Assembly: GCA_030180135.1 (NCBI GenBank)
Contig: CM058240.1
Coordinates: 625,001 to 689,000 of the forward strand
Reading direction: 5' to 3'
Source: Orychophragmus violaceus
Taxonomy: Eukaryota; Streptophyta; Magnoliopsida; Brassicales; Brassicaceae
Length of the DNA: 64,000 nt
Positions 10,387 to 20,228 of this stretch are shown here, piece after piece (position 1 is the first letter of the stretch; the number at the start of each line of letters is the position of its first letter). The notes below the pieces were generated by a model. That model did not search any database and was not told the DNA's origin. It saw nothing but the letters and a program-made list of their open reading frames with translations. The position numbers and the translations under genes are program-made.

Positions 10387-12487
10387 TCAGATTTGCATAG
10401 CATCTTGTTCGTCTTCCCCAGCAGCTTCATCAGTCTTCACTGGCTCACTGAACATATACTGACTCTGATACTCAACAAGGTACTGCATAGATCTCCTCGC
10501 ATCCAAGAACAATCGATAAACTCTTTGAATATCCTCAACCTCCACGACTTTCCCTTTCCTTTTCTGGCAAGACAACGCAGCTGCAGTTATAAGATGAATC
10601 GCATACCTTAGAGAAGTATCACGTCCGATCAAAGTCAGAAGCTGTTTCGCTTCTTCGTTCATCTCAACGTCTTCTTCTTGGCAACGGATCTCTAAGATCT
10701 TCCTTATGTCTTCATCTGTGTAAGGTTGAGTTGTGATGATGAGAAGACGGTCAAGAAGATCGATTGGGATACCGTGAGGTGATTTCTGGTTTGTTCCACG
10801 GATTGTTGTGACTCCTCTGTTTGTTGCTACGACGAGGATTGGTGACATTTCGTTTTCGAGAGCTCGGTTAAGGAATGAGAAGCATTCAATGTCGAGCATG
10901 TGAACTTCATCGATGAAGAGAACACCGGGGACTATTTCAGCTTTTCCTTCTTCTCTCCATTCAGCTACTTTTGTGTCGATTTGTTCTCGGACTTCTGATC
11001 GGATTTCTCCAGTATCACCGGTGAAGAGGGCGAGAAACCCTTGTGTCCTGTTCAAGAACAAAGAAAGTAAACAAAAGTTACCACTTTTGATTCTACAAAT
11101 CGATGTTCAAACCTCAATCTTGCAACCTAACTCAACTCTAAAACAATACCACAGACAGAATGTCTTAGTTACAACTATAGAGGTTGTTCTGACTACACAC
11201 TAAGCTATAGAAATGTATCGAGCATGACGATTTCAAGAACATAAGTAACCTAGTTCAACTCTAAGACAATACCACAGACAGAATGTCTTAGTTACAGTAA
11301 TAGAGGTTGTTCTGACTACACACTAAGCTATAGAAATGTACCGAGCAGGACGATTTCAAGAACATAAGCAACCTAGTTCAACTCTAAGACAATACCACAG
11401 ACAGAATGTCTTAGTTACAGTAATAAAGGTTGGTCTGACAACACACTCAGCTATAGAAATGTATTGAGCATGACGATTTCAAGAACATAAGTAACCTTAG
11501 TTCAACTCTCAAACAATACCACAGACAGAATGTCTTAGTTATAGTCATAGATGTTGTTCTGACTACAACATTGAGCTAATGAAATGTATCGAGCACGACG
11601 ATTTCAAGAACATAAGTAACCTCAACTCTGAAACATCTCATCTGAAATTCGTGAGCCAAATCAACTAAACTCACATCCATCTAAGCACTAGAAAACATCA
11701 ATCAACCTAAACTGGTCCTGTAAAGTGTTGAAATTTACCTGCTGTTGATAACATCAATCTCATGAAGTGTAACACAATGTACAACCTCTTTCCTCTTCTG
11801 CAACTCACCATCAGGGCACTGCACAAACTTAGTCTGAGCACCCATAGCATCATAATCCCTCGACCTAGAAAACGATCTACCAAGCTTACTAATCTTCCCA
11901 GTAGCCTTATCAAGAGCAATAACATCTCCACTCTGAACTTTCTCCTTGCTCAAAGACTCAATCATCTTAGCTCCCATATCATACACAGTCTCCATATCCG
12001 TTGTCTTCATCGTCAACTTCCCTGACTTAGAAGCAACACCAGAAGAAGCAGCTCTATCAATCTGAATCTCCACAACTTCTCCTTCAATAACCTCAGTCTC
12101 TTCTTTGATCCTAACACCAATCGCTTTACGGAAAGACTGAGTCAAAGCTTCGGTCTTAGACATCTCTAATGAGAATATCTCACTTCCTGCAATCATTGCG
12201 AAAGGGGTTTCCAAGCCGAGAGATTTCGCCATACCCATTGCAATTGCGGTTTTACCGGTTCCGGGTTGACCCGCGATTAGGATAGCCCGACCTGCGATTT
12301 TACCTTCTCTGATCATCTGGAGGATAACGCCGGCGGCTTTACGAGCTTTTACTTGACCTACCATTCCTTCGGAGACGGCTCGTGGCTCGAGTGATGAGTC
12401 GAGTCCTAGTCCTCGGATGTGTGAGTGTGCGCCGATTCGCTCAACTCTGGTTAAATCTCGACTCTCCGATAGCTTTAGCTCGCCCAT
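10387..12487 (-). CDS. RUVBL2: RuvB-like 2 AAA+ ATPase (TIP48/Reptin type)
   Basis: Two exons, 12487-11739 and 11047-10387, encode 469 residues, the normal length for plant RUVBL2. Walker A GQPGTGKT is at residues 73-80 and Walker B with DEVH at 296-299. The OB-fold-containing domain II insertion lies between them, and RYAIHLITAA with the sensor region follows. The protein forms hexameric or dodecameric rings with RUVBL1 in INO80 and SWR1 chromatin remodellers, TIP60-type complexes, snoRNP assembly and the R2TP chaperone. All key motifs are intact, so it should be functional. The single intron (11738-11048) contains a 123-bp tandem repeat. A. thaliana has at least two RUVBL2-type genes (remembered as At5g67630 and At3g49830); which is the direct counterpart needs a tree. 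Confidence 0.96.
11124..11635. repeat. 123-bp tandem repeat, about four copies, in the RUVBL2 intron
   Basis: Units starting with AACCTA(A/G) at 11124, 11247, 11370 and 11493 have a constant spacing of 123 bp; a partial fifth starts near 11619. Each unit carries ACAATACCACAGACAGAATG and the later block GACGATTTCAAGAACATAAG, with only a few substitutions between units. High copy similarity suggests recent amplification by unequal exchange. It lies wholly inside the intron, so the protein is unaffected. Confidence 0.93.
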
Positions 12488-13255
12488 TTTTCGATTGTTG
12501 TTTGAGGCGGAGGAAGAAGAACTCTGGAGGTTTTAGGGTTTAGAGTAGCTATGCAATGGCAAATTCTGTGTAATCTTAAGTACCATTACTAGGGACACAA
12601 GCGGAAATTCACAAAGCTTTCTTAATTTAGTAATATCCCCTTGTATAGATATGGGCATAAAATCGAAAACCGAAAATCAAACCGAACCAAAAAGTTGAAA
12701 TCAAAACCAATTCGAATTACGTAAATATCTGAATGGATCCTATAAAATAATCAAACCGAACTGGAACCGAAACTAGAACTGAATGAATATCCAAACTAAT
12801 CAAAATATGAATTTTATACTTAAAATATTAATCATATTTAGATTTAAAATAATTAAATAACTAAAATTAACTTTGTATTACTAAGAAAATCCAAATTATC
12901 TGAAATAATCCGAATATTTTTTAATCGGAATATTCGAAAATACTCGATTATCCGAACTGTTACTTGATTATACGAACTTTTACTCGAATTACCTGAAATT
13001 ATTCGAAAGAATCGAACGGTAATCGAACCCGTTTTTTCGGTATTAGCTAGTTCTCAACTTACAATCTAAATCGAACTAAAAAACCAAATTTTGTAAATAT
13101 TGTAATGGTTCCTACATCTCTATATCAGAAAAAATCAAAAACCGAAAGAACCAAACCAAACCCGACTCCTAGGCCTACCCTTCTATTGATAATGAAAATG
13201 TAAATATCTCTTACATAAAGATCTGTACATTCTTTCACCCTAACTAAGAAATTTC
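12488..13255. repeat. Intergenic ACCGAA-rich dispersed repeat
   Basis: Between about 12645 and 13180 the sequence is dominated by words such as AACCGAAAATC, CCGAACTGGAACC and GAACCAAACCAAACCCGA, with TAGATATGGGCATAAAA at the left and CTAGGCCTACCC at the right. The two ends read as imperfect inverted copies of a (C)TAGGC..GGGCA type terminus. Similar elements recur near 28.5, 32.8, 60.4 and 63.7 kb. It is probably a non-autonomous DNA transposon. The rest of the gap should contain the RUVBL2 promoter and 5' UTR. Confidence 0.5.
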
Positions 13256-13382
13256 TCAGATTGAATCCTGGGTATGATGAGCTGGTTTAGAACTCTCTTT
13301 GGCTAGTTTCTTTGCCTCTCTCCTCTTCTTGACTTTTCTCGTCTTATCATTGCCATCAAATTTCAGTTTCTCTACCAAACAA

Positions 13383-13414
<32 letters not shown>

Positions 13415-14236
13415 ACGTAATGTAATTATTACACAACAAAGAGACAGCTTTGAATAATTGTACAAGACATCCAACAATGCCACAAGTTGAACTATTAAAT
13501 ACTGATTAAAAGTCAAAACTTTCCCAATCATTGATCTGAGAATTTCGTATAGAAGATGGTTATGAAATCTTAGTTAGATATGTATGAATTTTTAAGGTTG
13601 GAAGTTGATATACTAATGATAATGGCCGTACCTTCTTTCTCTTGGTCATTTTGTCGAACAGGTTGTAAGCAACTCGCCTCTTCTTCTCCATTAGAATCTT
13701 CTCCACCGTTGCTCCCACCAGTATCTGCGACTATGTCATCACGGGTCTGAATCATTTCTGTCGGAAGTTGAGGTCCGATAACTTCCCTCCGTTGAGCTGC
13801 TTCCTCTTTGAGCATCTTCTTTCTTATCCTCTTCCTCTGCGCTCGACTCGGTTTATCTGCAGTCTCTGACTCGTCTCCGTTTTCATCGTCATCGCCGTGG
13901 TTTGTTGAATCGACTTTCACGTAATCCTCTGAAATGAATCGGATGTGAATTGCTAAATCAGGCTAAAATTACATCTATCGTATTGTACCTGGGTTTATGA
14001 GTGTCACATCGAATGGTTCATCGTCAAACTCAGCCTGAAACTTCGAATTAGCAAAAAAAAAAATTGGATCGATTCAATAACCCAGATGGAGTTGAAACCA
14101 ATTAGAGAACGCAAATATGGAATGAGAAAAATACCGGAGACGGAGAAGAGGAAGGAGACGAATGCGATGAAGGAGGATAGAGTGTTTGAAGAAGAGCTTC
14201 GTGTAACTTTCGTCGCTTTTCTTCTCGCCGTCGCAT
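13256..14236 (-). CDS. Uncharacterised highly charged protein, four exons
   Basis: Exons 14236-14135, 14034-13989, 13928-13632 and 13371-13256 join in frame to 186 residues. The start is the ATG at 14236, giving MRRREEKRRKLHEALLQTLY followed by a Ser/Pro-rich run. Then come an acidic FDDEPFDVTLINPEDY segment, a charged middle, RAQRKRIRKKMLKEEAAQRR and VIGPQLPTE, and a lysine/arginine-rich C-terminus with KTRKVKKRREAKKLAKE. There is no signal peptide or membrane segment. The basic clusters would suit a nuclear or nucleolar protein, but I do not recognise a named family. Intron 3 contains a (GA)n run at 13385-13408. Exon phases agree throughout, so the gene looks intact. Confidence 0.8.
13385..13408. 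repeat. (GA)n microsatellite in an intron
   Basis: An uninterrupted AG/GA run of about 12 units lies just inside the last intron of the uncharacterised four-exon gene, about 14 bp upstream of the final exon on the minus strand, where it forms part of a CT-rich polypyrimidine tract. Confidence 0.9.
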
Positions 14237-14429
14237 CTTTTAAGATTGCTCAGCACTCCCCGGCGAAACTCCCGGCACGATCCTTAATATGCAACTTTCC
14301 AATGTTTTTCTTTTTCGCCCCTAAACTTTTAATGATTTTTATTTTTGTTGCCCGAAACTTTTAATTTGAAATTACACACACCTGCAAAACAAGAGTTATG
14401 TTTTGGGTTTGATTAGTAACTCTAATCAT

Positions 14430-14588
14430 TGCATATATATAGTTTTAATTATTACCGATCACAAAAACGTTATAAGAAACTAGTAAAATGGTTATTCTCA
14501 TTTTTTTTGTTATCAATTTTGCTAAAAATGTGTGCTAACCGTTTTCACTTATAGTTTTACACTATTTAATCGCTTACCATTTTAGCTA
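14430..14588. mobile_element. MITE family B, copy 1
   Basis: Sequence containing TTACCGATCACAAAAACG near one end and TAACCGTTTTCACTTATAG plus TTTAATCGCTTACCATTT near the other. The same ordered blocks occur at about 27.05, 27.79, 43.0 and 55.25 kb in either orientation, so this is a dispersed short repeat, probably a MITE. Exact ends and target duplication could not be fixed. Its right edge abuts the short Helitron at 14590. Confidence 0.5.
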
Positions 14589-14589
14589 A

Positions 14590-15684
14590 TCAATACTATT
14601 AAAAAATTAGAGTCAAAAGAAAACTAACATTTAGTTCATGTGTTTATTACAACTTATGTCATTGCATATTAATGATTTAATTAAATTTCATTGAGGGTAA
14701 TTAGGGAATATAACATTATCTCTACAATCCATGTTTCCAAACAAGACAATTATTAAACATATAGTCAAACAACCAAAATATAATGGGTCCCACTTTCTTA
14801 ATTAATTAAAATCAAAACAAATTAATTAATAAATATAATTAATAATTTATACATCAACTATTATATATATAAATTAATATTCTCTAATTTATGATTTAAT
14901 TCAAAACATATTTATAATATATTTTAATATTTTTTTATTTTGTTTCAAATATATATATATATATATACATATTACGATTGATGTTTTTATGATTGTACTT
15001 TTTAGCAGGTTTTTCCATCATACTGAAAAATATTTATATAATTGAACGTGTTGAAAAATTAATTAGCCAATTTCGATTATAAATTTTCTAAAAAATTTTT
15101 TTGCATGAGTTTAAAAAATATATATATATATATATATATATGTATACATATATTAAATAATTTAAGTTGGTATATTTTAAACTTAATAAAAATATTAAAA
15201 TGATTTCATATTTATATTATTCAAATATTTGAAGCGTCAAATTATGCTTTATGTTTGAATGAAGTTTTTTAACGGGTTGTTCCATCAAATTTGCAAATTA
15301 TATATACGACTACAACATGTGTCTTATAAAATAATATTTTAGATAAATATAATAACAATTAAACTTATACCACATAACTTTTACAATAGTTGTTTTCATT
15401 ATATATATATTTTTTTTCCAAACCATGATCTTATGATACAACACATATTAAAATATATAATGCGAAATCGTTATTTTAATCTCTTAATCCTTACGATATA
15501 TCTCCTCCAAATAACACAAATTTCTTTAAAAAAAAACTAAATTGCTAACTCATTGTTTATAATGCTGGTTAAACAATTATAATCAAAATTAGATTACATA
15601 ATTAAAAATTTAAACTACTATTAACAAAATGAATAAAAAGTAAAATTTGTAAAGAAAATTAAACAAGTGCGGATCAAAATCTAG
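14590..15684 (+). mobile_element. Short non-autonomous Helitron, copy 2
   Basis: Plus orientation. It begins TCAATACTATTAAAAAATTA at 14590 with A before it and ends CTAG at 15681-15684 followed by T. AAGTGCGGATCAAAAT just before the end matches the family terminus, although the hairpin is degraded here. The body shares GGTAATTAGGGAATATAAC and CCATGTTTCCAAACAAGAC with the elements at 19331-20228 and 51118-52170. There is no coding capacity. Its length is about 1.1 kb. Confidence 0.72.
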
Positions 15685-16161
15685 TAATTAATATAATTAT
15701 ACCATTTTTATTCATCAATTGGACCATTTATTTGTTACGTTGATGTTGGTATCGTGTAAAGGAGATAAAGTACCAAGTGATGAAAAAAGCCTAAACAAAA
15801 CAACTTTTTTTGTTTGACCGTTTTTGGATAATTTCATTTCATGATCTCATCTTTTCTCATATAATAATTAACTATAGTGTTAGTTGAAATGTTATATGCT
15901 AATATATGTAGTAACTTAACTTCAAGCGAAAAATATGAAACAAAACATACTAAATGAGTATGTCCCGAAATAAATAGAATCGACGGAAACTTGACATGGC
16001 TCTATTCTACATGTATTGAGAAATTTATATACAAACAAGAAATCTATAAGCACAACATAATCAATCCCCTGTTTAAAAAAAACATAAGCAATCCCTTTAA
16101 AAAAATCAACAAGAAATATGGGAAAAAAACGAAAATTTATGAGGTTTTAACTTTTATACTT
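15685..16161. other. Intergenic, no gene seen
   Basis: AT-rich sequence between the short Helitron and the stop codon of the single-exon gene at 16162. It probably includes that gene's 3' UTR. No repeat or RNA gene was recognised. Confidence 0.4.
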
Positions 16162-16629
16162 TTATCTTTGACGAATAGTAAAAACTCCACCGATTTTTCT
16201 TTTCTTAAATTGATCAAATAGCAAATCTTCATCTTCAAACTTATCACAAGCCTTCTCTTCATCGATCCTTCCCATCACCATACAACTATAGTTTCTCCGG
16301 AGATCCAACGGTCGTCCCATCGCCGCCCTGATGTCTCCACCGCCACGTGAGAAGTCTGAGACAAACCGGCAGCGTTCACGCGTCGCTGCCGTCGTCGTGG
16401 ACGAATCTAGTGTGAAGCTACGAGGAAGAGTGGTACTTGGTTGTTCACAGATTTGGAAATTACCAGCCGGCAAACCGAAACCCCCGGATCCACCACCACC
16501 ATGGATGAAACCGGCGGAGCATGATGTCATGCTACGTATGTAAGCGTCACGTGCCATGATCAAGAAACGAACCGGAGATTTCACCAGTCTTGCTAGGTTG
16601 CTCTCTTTCTTCATCTCTTTAGCTTTCAT
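16162..16629 (-). CDS. Uncharacterised plant protein, single exon
   Basis: A 155-residue single-exon frame on the minus strand. The N-terminal part carries NLARLVKSPVRFLIMARDAY followed by IRSMTSCS; a Gly-rich loop, a Ser/Thr-rich stretch, and LRRNYSCMVMGRIDEEK near the C-terminus follow. These two motif blocks recur in a small family of unnamed plant proteins (I recall A. thaliana At3g49820, At5g67620 or At5g65925 as candidates, uncertain which). There is no signal peptide or membrane helix, and no function is known to me. The start at 16629 is the first ATG; an ATG three or six codons later (MKKES) is possible. A TATATAA-type box sits about 50 bp upstream. Confidence 0.82.
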   Translation of the reverse strand: MKAKEMKKESNLARLVKSPVRFLIMARDAYIRSMTSCSAGFIHGGGGSGGFGLPAGNFQICEQPSTTLPRSFTLDSSTTTAATRERCRFVSDFSRGGGDIRAAMGRPLDLRRNYSCMVMGRIDEEKACDKFEDEDLLFDQFKKRKIGGVFTIRQR

Positions 16630-17119
16630 GATATTAATTGAAATATAAAAAAATTGAAGATTGAAATGAAAAAATAGTTTATATAAGAGACAAGATGCCG
16701 TCCCATGGACTTAGATATAAATGTACCCTTCAATACGGATTTTATATATAATAAATGTATATAGTTGGATGTTTACAGCTTGGGGATACTTATCTTACTA
16801 AAAACAATATAATACTGTATGAATCTAATTTATTTTTGTTTAGGCCGGGAAATTTGTTTTTGTTTATATATTTTATTAATTCTGAAGCTATCGTGGAGTG
16901 TTTAAGCTAATAAAAATTATTAAGATGTTAAACTAAAAAAAAAAAAGATTCCAAGCTGGTATTTATCCATTGAAAAATAATATTGGTTACAGTCGACTTC
17001 ATAGTGATACAAATTTCATTATCAAACCAATTTGTCAAATAAAGGTTGCTTCGACTTTTAGGTTTTCGTCTAAACAAATGTTTTACACGATTCATTTATA
17101 CGTATAGGCAACTTGAGAT
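16630..17119. other. Promoter side of the 16.6-kb gene, no other gene
   Basis: Contains the putative minus-strand TATA box (TTATATAAG, plus-strand 16677-16685). Otherwise AT-rich and unannotated up to the target duplication of the LINE. Confidence 0.4.
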
Positions 17120-19124
17120 GTCAGCAATCAATTTTTTTTTTTTTTTCATTTGAAGGATATTTGAGATTAAAGAAGGCCTGAAGCCCACAAACGTATTTAC
17201 AAAACGTAACAAAGTTCCCAAAAGGAGGATCATAGGCAATCAAACTTACATACACAAGGAAAGAAGGACTCATAAACAAAACAGAGAAGTCCCGTCCCTA
17301 GCCAATGCGCTCTGATTGTAACAGCTCTTCCAACCACACCGGAGGAGAGGAAGACACATAAGATTGCCAAAGATCCTTATCAGTCGCACTCCGTGCCATA
17401 AGCTGAGCAACACGGTTGGACCCAAAAAATTCCTCCACCAAAACGTATTCGTTAAGCCTAGCTAACGCTATACAGAGTTCTAGAGAAGCCCATTTCAAGG
17501 CTGGACAACGTTGAGGTTTGGCTACAGCATCAACCAAATCCTTAGCCACCACAGCGAACATTACCTTTGATACCTTTAAACTGGTCATACTATCTATAGC
17601 CCATAACAAACTCATAACCTTAGCTCTCATCATATTATCAATACTACTAAACGATCGTCTACTACTAAGGATACATGTACCTTTAAAGTCTCTTAAGATC
17701 CAAGAAGCCCCCGCCTGTTGAGAGTGTTTGGACCAGGCAAAGCCAACGTTGCACTTAAGCCAAGGTTCAGGAGGAGGCCTCCAGCGTTTGACACTGTCTC
17801 CCTCTACTGTGGCATTGGCACACCCAGAACTTTCCAAAGATTGAGAGATGCTCCATAAGTTAAAACCCTCTTGCACTTTGTTCAGAATTGTCAAAGCTGA
17901 CGGCCTGTTACTCTCAAATAAGAGACAGTTTCTGTTTTTCCATAAACCCCAGAGAATCCAAGGAAAAGAAGATCTGGTTTCAAGAGGAATATGAATCTGT
18001 CGGCTAGATTCCAGGAGATAGTATATATTTTGGAAGACCGAGAATTGATTGAAGCCCTCTGGTGGATGTGGATATAAAGACATTGCCCATACCTGACGAG
18101 CCACAGTACACGTGAAAAGAACGTGGTTGATGGATTCACCTTCGAGACCACAAACTTGACAACGGGAATCATTATGCACTCCTCTTCTTGATAATAGATC
18201 CACCACTGGAAGAGCTCCAGAGAGAGCTTTCCAGATAAAGGTTCTGATCTTCGGTTGAGTTTTGATGCGCCAGACCTGAGCTTTTAGAGAGGCCAGAGAG
18301 GGTTGAGCCATAGCTTCTATTCTGACGTCAGAGGTTTGAGATGAGGAGGCTAGCCAGTACCCGGACTTGACAGAGTAAAAGCCACTCTTATTATGCTCCC
18401 AAACTAAGTAATCCGGCTGAGAGACAATGGGATTGATCTGACGAATAAGTTTGATATCCTCCTCATAAAACAAAACATCCAGCTTGGAATGATCCCAGCG
18501 CCGAGAGATCGGGTCAATCAAGTCACAGACCTTAAGGTCGATATCAGTGGTGTTGTTCTTCAACAGAGGAGCTCGTTTCCTTACATCCTGGAGCCACGGG
18601 TCTGTGAAGACATAGAGTGATTCCCCATTGCCGACCATCTGCTTGAGACCTTTAGAAAGAAGCTCCCTACCATATAAAATGCTGCGCCATGCGTACGAAG
18701 GTCTGGATCCTAAGGATGCAGCAAGCACATCTGATTTGGGATAGTATCTGCTTTTGAATACTTGGGAGAAGAGGCAATCCGGGTCCTGCAGAAGTCGCCA
18801 TGATTGTTTGGCTAACAGAGCCTGGTTGAAGCGTTCTAAATCTCTGAAGCCTAAGCCCCCCAATGACTTTGGCAAACATAATTTCTCCCAAGAAACCCAG
18901 TGAATCTTGCGATGCTCTTCAAGAGAGCTCCACCAGAATTGAGCCATAGCCGAGGTTAAGGTGGAAATAGTCCTTTTGGGCAAACGAAAACAGGACATGG
19001 CAAAGATAGGCATGGCCATAGAAACCGTCTTTAACATCACTTCCTTCCCACCTTGAGAAAGTTGTCTCGCAAAGTATCCACTCAACCTGGATTTCATCTT
19101 CTCTTTAATTGTCAGCAATCAATT
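17120..19124 (-). mobile_element. 5'-truncated LINE (L1-type) with 14-bp target site duplications
   Basis: The element lies between two identical copies of GTCAGCAATCAATT at 17120-17133 and 19111-19124. Inside the left copy's edge is a run of T (17132-17146), which is the poly(A) tail of a minus-strand retrotransposon. The right, 5' edge cuts into the reverse transcriptase thumb region, the usual result of incomplete target-primed reverse transcription. A long open frame remains (17298-19118). The perfect duplication and open frame indicate a fairly young insertion. Confidence 0.95.
17298..19110 (-). pseudogene. LINE ORF2 C-terminal part (thumb, zf-RVT, RNase H-like)
   Basis: About 600 residues remain open. 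The order is the end of the RT thumb/connection (KMKSRLSGYFARQLSQGGK, LPKSLGGLGFRDLERFNQA), then the zf-RVT zinc-binding region (TFIWKALSGALP, CQVCGLEGESINHVLFTC), then an RNase H-like RVT_3 region beginning near LKCNVGFAWSKHSQQAGASW. The RT palm with its catalytic YxDD box and the endonuclease are absent. The RNase H-like part has CNVG where active enzymes usually have an aspartate. The fragment cannot transpose by itself. No stop codon has yet appeared, so decay is recent. Confidence 0.93.
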
Positions 19125-19330
19125 ATATGCTGACTTATACAAGACTATATTTTCGGATTATATCATGCCCCGAGCGGGGTAAACTAGAGAAACCGTCGAT
19201 TATAGTTTAAATATTTTACATTAATTTTAGAAGATTTTTTTTTTATACTAAAAAAATTTAAATGTATGTAAAACCAAACACAGATTAGGTTGGGCATGGC
19301 TCCATGAATAATAAAGTTTTCAAAAGTCAA

Positions 19331-20228
19331 CTAGATTTTGACCTGCGGATTAACTTTTCTTTACAAATTTAAATTATATTTATTTTGTTATTAGTAATTA
19401 AATTTTTTAATTATGCAATCTAATTTTGTTTATAATTGTTTAATCCGCATTATAAAAATAAATTAATAATTTAGGTTTTAAAAAATTGTGTGTTATTTGA
19501 GAAGAGGTATATCATAAAGATAAAGAGATTGAAATAGCGATTTTGCAGTTTAAGTTTTAATATTGAATAATTTTGATATTTTTATCAAATTATAATATAT
19601 GATTTGAATTAATATATATATATATATTATATATTTGTTTTAAACTCTTGCAAAGTTCATTTTTAGAATTCAAATTTAGCTAATTTATTTTTCAACCCGC
19701 TCTTATAATAGTTTAAATATTTTTCAATATGATATAACAACCCGCTAAAAATACAATCGTAAAAACAAATTTTTACGAAATAAATTAATTTAATATAATT
19801 TTAAAATTTTATTATATTATAAACATAAATATTTATATTTGAAAAAAAATAAAGAAGATATTAAAATATATTATATTTGAATTTTGAATATAATCATAAT
19901 TAAAGAATATTATCTTATATATACAAAATAGTTGATGTTTAAATTATTTAGTTATATTTATCAATTGATTTTAATAGTTTCATGTTTATATATATGTATA
20001 TATATATATATATTAATTATAAAAGTAAAACCCATTATATTTAGCTTGCTTGGATACATGTTTAGTAATTGTCTTGTTTGGAAACATGAATAGTAGAGAA
20101 ATTGTTATATTCCTTAATTACCTTAATGAATATTAAAAACCCTTTTAAATTTCTAATGACACAAATTGTAAATAACACATGCCTTAAATGTTAGTTTTCT
20201 AAAAACTATAATTTTTTAATAATATTGA
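19331..20228 (-). mobile_element. Short non-autonomous Helitron, copy 3
   Basis: Minus orientation. The 5' end is at 20228 (TCAATATTATTAAAAAATTA) with flanking A; the 3' CTAG is at 19331-19334 with T beyond it on that strand. The terminus carries CTAGATTTTGACCTGCGGAT, the degenerate version of the hairpin seen intact at 51.1 kb. The body shares the GTTTGGAAACATG and TTAATTACCTTAATGA blocks (plus-strand reading) with its relatives. With the plus-oriented copy at 14590 it forms an inverted pair around the 16.2-kb gene. Confidence 0.7.

Noticed and set aside
11124..11635. CRISPR-like array
   Set aside because: Units are 123-bp direct tandem copies without spacers, in a plant intron.
16331..16543. 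Plus-strand open frame inside the 16.2-kb gene
   Set aside because: The minus-strand frame covers it entirely and carries conserved family motifs; the plus frame is a shadow.
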